Shown here one piece after another: positions 9,024 through 16,357 of a stretch of DNA of 25,989 nt (the stretch's first letter is position 1; every line of letters starts with the position of its first letter). The stretch is from a bacterium. Lineage in GTDB: Bacteria; JAMCPX01. The DNA lies in NCBI GenBank assembly GCA_021789095.1, contig JAJYJX010000010.1, positions 1-25,989 on the forward strand, given 5' to 3'. Below the pieces are notes generated by a model. The model searched no databases, was not told the origin of the DNA, and saw only the letters and a list, made by a program, of their open reading frames with translations. A program made the translations under genes and the position numbers.

Positions 9024-10814
9024 TCATTCACTAATAAATGTTTTCAAATGCTTGCTGCGGCTCGGATGCCTCAGCTTTCTTAAAGCTTTAGCCTCTATCT
9101 GTCTTATTCTTTCTCTCGTAACTTCGAAGTCTTTTCCAACCTCTTCAAGGGTATGATCGGATTTCTCGCCTATACCGAATCTTAGTCTCAGCACCTTCTC
9201 TTCCCTCGGCGTAAGGGTACCCAGCGCGTCTCTTGTAAAAAACTGTAAATTTTCGTTGGCAACAACATCGTGCGGGCCAGCAAAAGATTTATCCTCTATA
9301 AAGTCTATAAGGTGGCTGTCTTCCTCTTCTCCGATAGGGGTTTCAAGAGAAATAGGCTCTTTTGCTATTTTCAACACCTTTCTGACTTTGTCAACAGGAA
9401 GCTCCATCTTTTCCGCGATCTCTTCAGGTAATGGTTCCCTTCCGATCTCCTGCACGAGGTATCTGGACGTCCTTATGAGCTTGTTTATGGTTTCAATCAT
9501 GTGAACCGGTATCCTGATTGTTCTGGCCTGATCGGCTATGGCCCTTGTTATGGCCTGGCGGACCCACCATGTTGCATACGTGCTGAACTTGTAACCCCGC
9601 TGATACTCGAATTTATCAACAGCCTTCATTAAACCAATGTTACCTTCCTGGATGAGATCTGCGAGGTTCAGTCCCCTGTTGGTATATTTTTTTGCTATGC
9701 TGACAACAAGCCTCAAATTCGCAAGTATCAGTTTTTCCTTCGCTCTTTTTGTTTCTTCTTCGCCGAGCAGCACTTCGTTCAGTGTCTTTCTCAGGGTTGC
9801 ACTGTCTGACTCTGCCTCCGTTTCCAGTGTCTTGATCTGATTTAAGACGTTCTTCATCCTTCGTACAAGCATCTTGAACTTGTCGTAATCTATCTTGTAT
9901 TTTTTGGCTATTTTCTTTACTTCCCCGGCGGATCTGTTCAGTATAGGCAGGTGCTCTTTAAAAGTTCCAAGCGGTATATTGCTCGCGGACGCACAGCTTC
10001 TGAGTTCGCCCTCTGCGGAATCAAGCCGGTCAACCAGCCCCCGGAGCTTTGCTGTTATCTGCATTATAAACTTTTCGTTTGGAGAAAGTCCTACAAGAAG
10101 AGATGCAACCTTTTCATTGAGTTTAAGCATCAGCTCCTTTGCTTTTTTTGCATCTTTATTTTTTCGCAATACTGCCCTGTACATGCTTCTCTCTTCTTCC
10201 AGGTTTATCATTTTCTTTATGATGGCGAGAGTCTTCTGGATGGTTTCTTCTTCTTCCTCGGGTGTGTAATCCTCTTCCATTTCCCGGATGATATCTTTTA
10301 TCTTTATGGCGTTGTTCGTGAGCCTGTCACCTGTGTCCTTTATTTCTTTTATTGTAACAGGTGAGGACAGCAAGGCATTAAAAACCTTGTTCCTTCCTTC
10401 TTCTATTGCCTTGGCTATTCCCACTTCCCACTCCCGTGTCAAAAGCGGCATGCTCCCCATTTCCCTTAGATACAGTTTTATCGGGTCGTTGAGACGCTCG
10501 TATGATTTGGTTTCTTCTTCCTCTTCTTCCTGGACCTGAAAATTCTGCACTTTTATACTCTTGCTTGAATCGACGACCTCGATATCGAGTTCTCCGAACA
10601 TATTCATTACTTCATCTATCTGGTCCGGTGATACGATGTCTGCAGGAAGAAGGTTGTTGACTTCCTCGAATGTCAGAAAGCCTTTTCCCTTGCCGAGGTT
10701 GATAAGCTTTTCCACGCTGTCGTTTAATTTGTTGTTAGCGATTTTACTCTCTTTCTTTTCGCCTTTTGACTTACGTACAATCTGACGGCTCTTTTTGATT
10801 TTGTTGCGTGTCAT
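9024..10814 (-). CDS. rpoD: Primary sigma factor RpoD (sigma-70)
   Basis: The 596-residue housekeeping sigma factor has a basic leader, a region 1.1-like segment (about 30-85), region 1.2 ([21 protein letters not shown] near 110-130), a long nonconserved acidic and helical insert (about 140-355), region 2 ([20 protein letters not shown] through [20 protein letters not shown], 361-436), region 3, and region 4 with the helix-turn-helix [19 protein letters not shown] (about 566-584). The ATG lies 3 nt after the dnaG stop without a Shine-Dalgarno sequence, so coupling to dnaG is likely. It is the third gene of the rpsU-dnaG-rpoD operon. The stop codon TGA directly abuts a tRNA. Confidence 0.98.
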   Translation of the reverse strand: MTRNKIKKSRQIVRKSKGEKKESKIANNKLNDSVEKLINLGKGKGFLTFEEVNNLLPADIVSPDQIDEVMNMFGELDIEVVDSSKSIKVQNFQVQEEEEEETKSYERLNDPIKLYLREMGSMPLLTREWEVGIAKAIEEGRNKVFNALLSSPVTIKEIKDTGDRLTNNAIKIKDIIREMEEDYTPEEEEETIQKTLAIIKKMINLEEERSMYRAVLRKNKDAKKAKELMLKLNEKVASLLVGLSPNEKFIMQITAKLRGLVDRLDSAEGELRSCASASNIPLGTFKEHLPILNRSAGEVKKIAKKYKIDYDKFKMLVRRMKNVLNQIKTLETEAESDSATLRKTLNEVLLGEEETKRAKEKLILANLRLVVSIAKKYTNRGLNLADLIQEGNIGLMKAVDKFEYQRGYKFSTYATWWVRQAITRAIADQARTIRIPVHMIETINKLIRTSRYLVQEIGREPLPEEIAEKMELPVDKVRKVLKIAKEPISLETPIGEEEDSHLIDFIEDKSFAGPHDVVANENLQFFTRDALGTLTPREEKVLRLRFGIGEKSDHTLEEVGKDFEVTRERIRQIEAKALRKLRHPSRSKHLKTFISE

Positions 10815-10817
10815 ATG

Positions 10818-12584
10818 CTATTGTTTATGAAAAACTGCAATCTCCTTTTTTTTCTTTAATAGTTCATCAGCGGTATCTTTATTCCCGGCAGCCTTTGTTT
10901 GAACTATCTCTCTCGATAATTTTTTCTGCTCGTTTACATAGTATGTCTTTTTTATCTTGTTTACAGCCTGCTCGTACAATGCATCAATGTCTTCTCCGCT
11001 TAGATCGTTCAGCATGGCTTCAGAAATAACGGCTTTGGTTCTTTCTTCAATTTCCTGACTGAATACAGTACTCTTTATATTCTTTACCCCGCTGTCGTAT
11101 AAAGTTTTTATATAGCGAATAGATGCGTTAATTTCCGGATTTGCCAGTGTGTTAATTATTCCATCCTTAAATAGAATATGCACTTTTTCCGGATGGTCAA
11201 TAACTATTGATAATAATATGACTTCTGCCCTGCTGGTATCGCTTCTGGCAGACTGAGGCGTCGCAGAAGTTTTTTCGTATACACTAGTTTCCATTTTCCC
11301 GAAAGAACTTCTTATAGATGACTCGGAGATGCCTGTCAACTCTGAGAGTCTTTTTATGTACAATTCCTGCTTTATAGGGGAACTGCGCATCTTCTGAATG
11401 AGCAGCAGGATGTTGTTTATAGCCCTGAGCTTGTTTGCGATACTGGCGTCCGAATCTTTTAAGAGCCTTTTAACGAATGATTCAAACAGCGGCTGGGCAT
11501 TATTTATAATCCCGTTCATTGCATCCCTGCCATACTTCACCAGGAAGGTATCCGGATCATAACCGGTAGGCAGCATAGCATACCTGCCTTCTATGTCTGA
11601 ATCTATTATTACTTCAAGTGTTCTCATTGCTGCTTTTTCACCTGCCGCGTCTCCGTCAAAAAGAAAAACAGCATCGCGTGCATATCTTGAAACTGTGTTT
11701 ATGTGGTAAATACTTACGGCGGTTCCGGTTGTTGCGACCGTATTTTTAAAACCATACTGGTGCATGAGCAATACGTCCATGTAGCCTTCTACAAATATAA
11801 AATAACCCGCTTTTGTTACCTGTGATTTTGCAGTATTAATGCCATACAGAGACATACCCTTTTTGTAGACATCGGAATCCGGCGAATTAAGATACTTTGG
11901 TTCTTCGCCGTCAAACATCCTGCCGCCGAAAGCAATTATGCGGCCCATGTAATCTTTGATAGGAAACATAATCCTGCCCCTGAACCTGTCATAATAATCG
12001 TTTCCATTTTGCTTTTTAATAATAATGCCGAGGGTAAAAGCCGTAGTTACCGGTACATCGTGTGATTTTAAAAACGATAGGGCAGCATCCCACCTGTTTG
12101 GAGCATAACCTATGGTATAGTCATTTATTGTCTGGGTGCTGAGTCCTCTTTCCACGGTCAGGTACTTGAATGCCTTTTTACCGGCGGAATCAGCAAAAAG
12201 CAGGTGATGATAATAATTTGCGATCAGCTCATTGATCGAATAATAATCATCTTTCTTTTTATCTGATTCCTTTGTTGCAAGAGTAATACCCGCTACATTC
12301 GCCAGGTATTTTACCGTATCGTTAAAGCCCTCATTCCTGACACGCATGAGAAAACTTATAACATCTCCTCCTGCCCCGCAGCCGAAACAATGAAAAACAC
12401 CTTTTTTTTCGTTGACCGTAAAAGAAGGTGTTTTTTCATTGTGAAAAGGACATAAACCTATGAAGTTGTCTCCGCTTTTTTTAAGATTTACATAGCCTGA
12501 TATTATGTCAACTATGTTTATTCGCTCTTTTATATCTTTAATTTGGGTTTCCCGGGTGTACCCCATTATCTTATCCCATTGCAC
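10818..12584 (-). CDS. dnaG: DNA primase DnaG
   Basis: DnaG makes RNA primers at the replication fork. The product (588 residues from a GTG at 12584) has the CHC2 zinc finger (LCPFH with C45 and H48, HCFGCG with C66 and C69). The catalytic core holds the TOPRIM domain (FVEGYMDVLLMHQYG, then FLFDGDAAGEKAAM), and a C-terminal helical region is expected to bind the helicase. The ATG six codons later (12566), giving MGYTRETQIKDIKERI, fits the usual primase N-terminus better than the GTG; neither has a strong ribosome site. It follows rpsU after about 120 bp and leads into rpoD. Confidence 0.97.
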   Translation of the reverse strand: MQWDKIMGYTRETQIKDIKERINIVDIISGYVNLKKSGDNFIGLCPFHNEKTPSFTVNEKKGVFHCFGCGAGGDVISFLMRVRNEGFNDTVKYLANVAGITLATKESDKKKDDYYSINELIANYYHHLLFADSAGKKAFKYLTVERGLSTQTINDYTIGYAPNRWDAALSFLKSHDVPVTTAFTLGIIIKKQNGNDYYDRFRGRIMFPIKDYMGRIIAFGGRMFDGEEPKYLNSPDSDVYKKGMSLYGINTAKSQVTKAGYFIFVEGYMDVLLMHQYGFKNTVATTGTAVSIYHINTVSRYARDAVFLFDGDAAGEKAAMRTLEVIIDSDIEGRYAMLPTGYDPDTFLVKYGRDAMNGIINNAQPLFESFVKRLLKDSDASIANKLRAINNILLLIQKMRSSPIKQELYIKRLSELTGISESSIRSSFGKMETSVYEKTSATPQSARSDTSRAEVILLSIVIDHPEKVHILFKDGIINTLANPEINASIRYIKTLYDSGVKNIKSTVFSQEIEERTKAVISEAMLNDLSGEDIDALYEQAVNKIKKTYYVNEQKKLSREIVQTKAAGNKDTADELLKKKKEIAVFHKQ

Positions 12585-12705
12585 CTATTTATCCCGTTAA
12601 AGAAAACCACCGATTCCCGTCACGGATGATTGCAACTCGAAGCCGGATATAGTTTAAACCCACTGTAACCGCAAACCGTTAGAGAATAAAGTGCTATCAC
12701 TGGAT
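12585..12705 (-). other. rpsU-dnaG spacer
   Basis: A 121-bp gap inside the macromolecular synthesis operon. In Escherichia coli this position holds an attenuating terminator and an mRNA processing site. Here I find only imperfect complementarity around 12612-12650 and no hairpin followed by a T run, so no regulatory element is called. A short palindrome, GTTTAAAC, is present at about 12653-12660. Confidence 0.4.
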
Positions 12706-12906
12706 TTACAGATAGGATAACTTCTTCAATTTCTTGTATACTCTTTTTTTAGCAGCAATCTCTTTTCTTTTTCTTTCTACACTGGGTTTCTCGTAGTATT
12801 CCCGTTTTCTGAGCTCGGTCTGGATGCCGGCTCTCTCAACGAGTTTCTTGAACCTTCTTAAAGCCTGTTCAAAGTTTTCTCCGTCTCTCACTATTACGCT
12901 TGTCAT
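12706..12906 (-). CDS. rpsU: 30S ribosomal protein S21
   Basis: The small basic protein of 66 residues starts [20 protein letters not shown] and continues with [19 protein letters not shown], the S21 signature, and has a Lys/Arg-rich C-terminus. S21 sits near the anti-Shine-Dalgarno end of 16S rRNA in the small subunit. A purine-rich ribosome site (AGGGAGGGAAGGA) lies just upstream of the ATG. It is the first gene of rpsU-dnaG-rpoD, with a good promoter directly upstream. Confidence 0.97.
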   Translation of the reverse strand: MTSVIVRDGENFEQALRRFKKLVERAGIQTELRKREYYEKPSVERKRKEIAAKKRVYKKLKKLSYL

Positions 12907-12946
12907 GAATATCCTTCCCTCCCTTCTTTTATGGGGTCAAAATACA

Positions 12947-12974
12947 AGTATATACTTAATAAATAGTTAGTCAA
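12947..12974 (-). promoter_or_regulatory. Sigma-70 type promoter of rpsU-dnaG-rpoD
   Basis: On the minus strand, TTGACT (12974-12969), a 16-bp spacer and TATACT (12952-12947) lie about 40 bp upstream of the rpsU ATG. Both hexamers match consensus at five of six positions. The -35 box contains the TGA stop codon of the upstream protease gene. Placement ahead of a housekeeping operon makes this the most credible promoter in the window. Confidence 0.65.
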
Positions 12975-15463
12975 TAGATACTACCAACTTTTGATTTTGC
13001 GAGTTTCACAATGATAAACCATCCCAATAACAACAGTATAGAAGGGAACAGGTCTCCCGGATTGAATCTGCCATTGGATTGTGAGCACATGCAGCCGTTT
13101 GACGAGCTTTCAAGAAAACTGGTCCCGCCGGTAGATGGGTATATGGATGTATTCCCGTAAGGGTCAGCGGAAACAACCCGGTATAAGTAGATTTTCCCTG
13201 AATTCAATTTTGATAGATTGGTTAGATCGACAATGTGTGACTCCGTCATGGTTGTTGTGCCTGCAGAGAATGTCTGGCCTGTAAAACCGGCTGCCCAGTA
13301 TAGTACATAGCTTGAACTCAGTTTATTCGTGTTCCATTTTATCTGTACAGAGGATATACCGGTTACTGTTCCAGCCACATTGGATATAACGGGTCCCATT
13401 GTACTTGTGCTTATTGGTGTTGTAGAAGTAACAAGATTTAAAGCATTTAATTTTCCATAACCCCAATCATTATTCGGTAATGTATTTGTTGTCCATGTGT
13501 CACTGGTTGCGGATGTTTCAAGCAGGTTGATTGTGTCTGTTATATCAAGCCCGCTGTTCCTGTCATAAAGCAGTGCAATAGCCCCGACAACATGCGGAGT
13601 CGCCATACTTGTACCGCGCAGGACAATATGTGTACCGTCCTGTGTAATAAGTTGCTGAGCAAACAATGCTTTCTGCGACAGAGCAGATACAATATCCTCA
13701 CCCGGCGCTGTTATGTTCGGTTTCCGGCCGGTCGAAGCTGGATCAGGGGTTGGTCCCCGGCTGGAAAAAAACGATACATTACCTATTGGCTGAGTATCGG
13801 TAAACCCATACGTCAGTCCATCTTTTGCAATCCACTCGTCCTTTGTAACAAACGATCCCACTGCAATTGCATATCTTGCCGTTGCAGGGAAAGATACAGT
13901 ATCGGATGTGTCACCGGCAATCATGGTGTATCCAGGAATGGAGATGGTCGTCATTGTATCAAACAGGCTGTTATCCGAAAAGATCCATGCGTTCAATGAC
14001 TGGCCGCTTGAGCCGTTATTTTGTGTCAGCACTACGTATCTGTAGCTATTCTTTGAATTGGTAAGGTCTATTGCGGAATTGCCGCCGTTTGTGATGGTAA
14101 ATACAACTTCATTTTTTGATGTTCCTCCGGATGCCACATTACTGGCATCTATCTGTGCATACCCATATATAGTGCTCTGTGATTGCAAAGTTTCAGCCGC
14201 ACTATTACCCGGGTTTACAAAACCGGTCTGTGTAAGTGTGTTGCCGCTCAGATCTATTACACCAAGGGCAAATGAAAGGTCAGGCGATGCTGTGTTATAC
14301 CATAGATCAATGTCTACCTCACTTGTATCCGGGTTTTCAGGATTTGATCCAACGGAGAAATATGAAGCGTATGGACCGGCTGTAGTCGCAGTAAATCCAA
14401 GATGTACGGGATTGCCCCCGTCATTACCGGCTGCAACAACCACCGCCCTACCAGTGGCTTGTGTTACAAAGCCATCCAGTGCCTGCTCCATGCTTGAAGA
14501 GTCATCATGCGGCCCGAGCTGTGCGCCAAGGCTTATGTTTACAACAGCCGGTATACCGTACTGTGATGCAAGAGAAAAGATATAATTAATGCCGTCAAGG
14601 ACATGCGCTTCCGTCATGTCTGTTTTTACGATAACCAGCATTGCATCTGGTGCCATGCCCGTATATACGGCATTGCTGCTGCCTGCTATGCCGGTAACGT
14701 GCGTGCCATGGCCGACCGTATCAATTTCGCTGCACGTGCCTTTATTTATCTGATAGCCTGTACATTCATTCCCATAATTATAGTTCTGGGGCGGTGCAGG
14801 TTTGCAAGTGGGTAAACTGCAGGTTTGATCCCAAAGGGCTATTACCTTCGTGCTGCCGTCCGCATAATGCAGGTCAGGATGTTTCAGGTCAAGTCCGCTG
14901 TCGACAATGCCTATGATGACATTTTTGCCTGTATACGGTCTTGGCAGGCCATTACCCCCATTATGGACAATATCACCTTGAACAGCGGGTACGCTTTTAT
15001 CAAGCAAGAAATGCAGCTTCCGCGACAGTACAATATTTGTCAGGCTCTGCTTTTCAACCAATGCAGGAACAAGCGACAGCGGTACCGTTGCAGTCATAAT
15101 ACCGTTTATGGATGTACCTGTGGAGCCGTTGTTGCTTGCTATGAATTGTTTCATCCTGTCCGGGGATGTTGTTTTCAGTATGACGTCCACCATGGTTTCT
15201 CCGGACTGTGATTTACTTATCGAGCCGTTCAGGAGCGTTGGCGAAAGGACGGGTGAGGCATGATAGGGAGAAAGCGTGTTGACGGCATTGTACAGCCCGC
15301 TCAGGAACGGGTCTATTTTTGTATCGGCATAGACACGGGGTGCTATCAGCATAACCATTATAAGCGTGATAAAACCGCATTTTCTTAATTTCCCTCTCAG
15401 CTTAAGAGGGCGGGCACACAACGAAGATTGGGTAGGCGTTACAATTTGTCTCGGCGCACTCAT
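12971..15463 (-). CDS. Secreted subtilisin-like (S8) serine protease with C-terminal surface-anchor tail
   Basis: The 830-residue product has an N-terminal signal peptide (basic KLRGKLRK, hydrophobic FITLIMVMLIAP, probable cleavage after VYA at about 46). An I9-like propeptide spans about 88-150. The S8 catalytic triad is D188 (GIVDSGLDLKHPDLH), H252 (GHGTHVTG) and S619 (RGTSMATPHVVGA), with oxyanion N347 (AAGND). About 200 residues between N347 and S619, rich in beta-type sequence (DIDLWYNTASPDL), form an inserted domain reminiscent of Csp-type jelly rolls. A fibronectin III-like segment (685-785) precedes the tail: GCMCSQ (C791, C793), a hydrophobic helix (about 802-819) and a Lys-containing end. 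The tail resembles MYXO-CTERM-type sorting signals. Residues 1-27 lie over a palindromic element, so TTG at residue 15 is an alternative start. It is probably a T2SS substrate, which is inference. Confidence 0.9.
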   Translation of the reverse strand: MSAPRQIVTPTQSSLCARPLKLRGKLRKCGFITLIMVMLIAPRVYADTKIDPFLSGLYNAVNTLSPYHASPVLSPTLLNGSISKSQSGETMVDVILKTTSPDRMKQFIASNNGSTGTSINGIMTATVPLSLVPALVEKQSLTNIVLSRKLHFLLDKSVPAVQGDIVHNGGNGLPRPYTGKNVIIGIVDSGLDLKHPDLHYADGSTKVIALWDQTCSLPTCKPAPPQNYNYGNECTGYQINKGTCSEIDTVGHGTHVTGIAGSSNAVYTGMAPDAMLVIVKTDMTEAHVLDGINYIFSLASQYGIPAVVNISLGAQLGPHDDSSSMEQALDGFVTQATGRAVVVAAGNDGGNPVHLGFTATTAGPYASYFSVGSNPENPDTSEVDIDLWYNTASPDLSFALGVIDLSGNTLTQTGFVNPGNSAAETLQSQSTIYGYAQIDASNVASGGTSKNEVVFTITNGGNSAIDLTNSKNSYRYVVLTQNNGSSGQSLNAWIFSDNSLFDTMTTISIPGYTMIAGDTSDTVSFPATARYAIAVGSFVTKDEWIAKDGLTYGFTDTQPIGNVSFFSSRGPTPDPASTGRKPNITAPGEDIVSALSQKALFAQQLITQDGTHIVLRGTSMATPHVVGAIALLYDRNSGLDITDTINLLETSATSDTWTTNTLPNNDWGYGKLNALNLVTSTTPISTSTMGPVISNVAGTVTGISSVQIKWNTNKLSSSYVLYWAAGFTGQTFSAGTTTMTESHIVDLTNLSKLNSGKIYLYRVVSADPYGNTSIYPSTGGTSFLESSSNGCMCSQSNGRFNPGDLFPSILLLLGWFIIVKLAKSKVGSIY

Positions 15464-15495
15464 AACCCCTTCCTGCCCCCCCTTATTATAAGGGG
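15392..15495. repeat. Palindrome-bounded element over the protease start
   Basis: One end carries CCCTCT and AGAGGG around a 7-nt loop (15392-15410). The other carries a perfect 8-bp palindrome, CCCCTTAT and ATAAGGGG around one base (15479-15495). The sequence between is more GC-rich than the AT-rich gap beside it. It looks like a small intergenic palindromic repeat, but I cannot see other copies in this window, so repeat status is unproven. It covers the first codons of the protease gene and the region around its ribosome site. Confidence 0.4.
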
Positions 15496-15727
15496 AGGGG
15501 TAATAATTTTATTGATTCTTTTCATTTGATAATCCTTAGCATAATTAGATTTCTTTTGTAATACACCCTGACAAAAAAATCTTAAACAAATATAACCTAA
15601 AAGAAAACATTTAATGATTATAATATAACAATATGTTGGAACAAATTCTATAATTATTCCCCAAGATAAAATTTTACAATTGTAATATTATACATTTTAA
15701 AAAATAATCAACAACAATTATCGATCC
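15496..15727. other. AT-rich intergenic region before the protease gene
   Basis: About 230 bp of strongly AT-rich DNA with no open reading frame of note on either strand. It contains the candidate promoter and the palindrome listed separately. Its composition is clearly different from the coding DNA on both sides. Confidence 0.6.
15674..15714 (-). promoter_or_regulatory. Candidate protease promoter with palindromic operator
   Basis: On the minus strand, TTGTTG (15714-15709), a 16-bp spacer and a perfect TATAAT (15692-15687) are followed one base later by the 12-bp palindrome TTACAATTGTAA (15685-15674), which would cover the transcription start. The -35 match is only four of six and the region is AT-rich, so chance matches are easy. 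It lies about 220 bp upstream of the protease start. Confidence 0.3.
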
Positions 15728-15743
15728 TTAGTTAAATTGTTGT
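15711..15743 (-). terminator. Candidate AT-rich terminator after the second small exported protein
   Basis: A perfect 9-bp inverted repeat, ACAACAATT and AATTGTTGT with a 15-nt loop, spans the stop codon of the preceding gene. It is followed on the minus strand by a T-rich run (TTATTTTTT). The stem has few GC pairs, so termination strength is doubtful. It marks the likely end of the accA-gspLMN transcription unit. Confidence 0.35.
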
Positions 15744-16333
15744 ACCCCCAAGTCACATCTTCCTGATAGCCCCCGACAGTCAATAGATCTGCAAAAGAAA
15801 AGTATAGCAGTTGTTCCGGAGATAACTGTTTCGGTAAACATAGTAGAAGACGCTCCGCTGCTGTCAAAAGAAAGAACAATCAACCTAAGAGATAAAGTAC
15901 CGCCCTCGGCTTGACCCAGCTGGGTAATATTCAGAGCACCTAAAGTAGAATACTCGTTCCCGCTTAAATCAACATAAGAATATAACGGGCGTATACTTAC
16001 GCTCGGATATTGCTCGCTAACATTATTAAGAATAGGGCTTACGTTTGAGGCTTTTTTATCGGCAACCGATATCGTTGACCCCGTATAAGCGTATGCTGCA
16101 CTATTGCTATCATAATCAACGTTGAACGCACAAGAAATCTGACTGCCCTGTAAGGCTCTTGCCAGGCTCTGCTGTAGGACTTCCTTGTTCACGGGGCCAC
16201 CATTACCTCCGCCATTTCCGCAGCGACCTGCGGCCATAACCGCTATCGCTAAAATCATCATCCCGAAAAACATTATTACGTATATGATAATATATTTTAA
16301 GAAAATGTCAAAAAGGGAAAACCAGCTTACCAC
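15728..16333 (-). CDS. Small exported or membrane-anchored protein, paralogue of the preceding lipoprotein
   Basis: I do not recognise a named family. The 201-residue product (GTG start; ATG at 16273 is an alternative) has a long hydrophobic N-terminus ending AVMAAGRCGNGGGNGG. Its neighbour has IVAAGCGSGGNGS, so the two align except for one extra Arg codon (CGC) directly before the cysteine, which spoils the lipobox. Similarity continues with SCAFNVDYDSNSAAYAY versus TCGVMDSVSYAPVQYAY, then GTLSL versus GTISL, and MFTETVIS versus IFAETVVP. The protein is shorter in the middle and runs about 20 residues past the neighbour's end with an odd Cys/Arg-rich tail. It may be a decaying duplicate or may have changed its anchoring mode. 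Last gene of the gsp-linked operon. Confidence 0.6.
   Translation of the reverse strand: MVSWFSLFDIFLKYIIIYVIMFFGMMILAIAVMAAGRCGNGGGNGGPVNKEVLQQSLARALQGSQISCAFNVDYDSNSAAYAYTGSTISVADKKASNVSPILNNVSEQYPSVSIRPLYSYVDLSGNEYSTLGALNITQLGQAEGGTLSLRLIVLSFDSSGASSTMFTETVISGTTAILFFCRSIDCRGLSGRCDLGVQQFN
16284..16311 (-). promoter_or_regulatory. Candidate internal promoter in the 5' end of the second small exported protein gene
   Basis: On the minus strand, a perfect TTGACA (16311-16306), a 16-bp spacer and TATCAT (16289-16284, five of six) lie just before the in-frame ATG at 16273. A transcript from here would be almost leaderless. It competes with the reading that translation starts at the upstream GTG. 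Low confidence because the surroundings are AT-rich. Confidence 0.3.
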
Positions 16334-16357
16334 ACAAAAGCGATAAACGGGCTAAGC

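Noticed and set aside
9024-10814. Truncated or alternative sigma factor rather than RpoD
   Set aside because: Regions 1.2, 2, 3 and 4 and the nonconserved insert are all present, and the gene sits in the rpsU-dnaG-rpoD order.
12605-12660. Possible attenuator hairpin between rpsU and dnaG
   Set aside because: Only imperfect complementarity is visible and there is no T tract; position analogy with Escherichia coli is not enough.
14058-14585. 175-codon plus-strand frame inside the protease gene
   Set aside because: It is opposite intact catalytic-domain coding sequence, with low-complexity Ser/Pro content and no motif.
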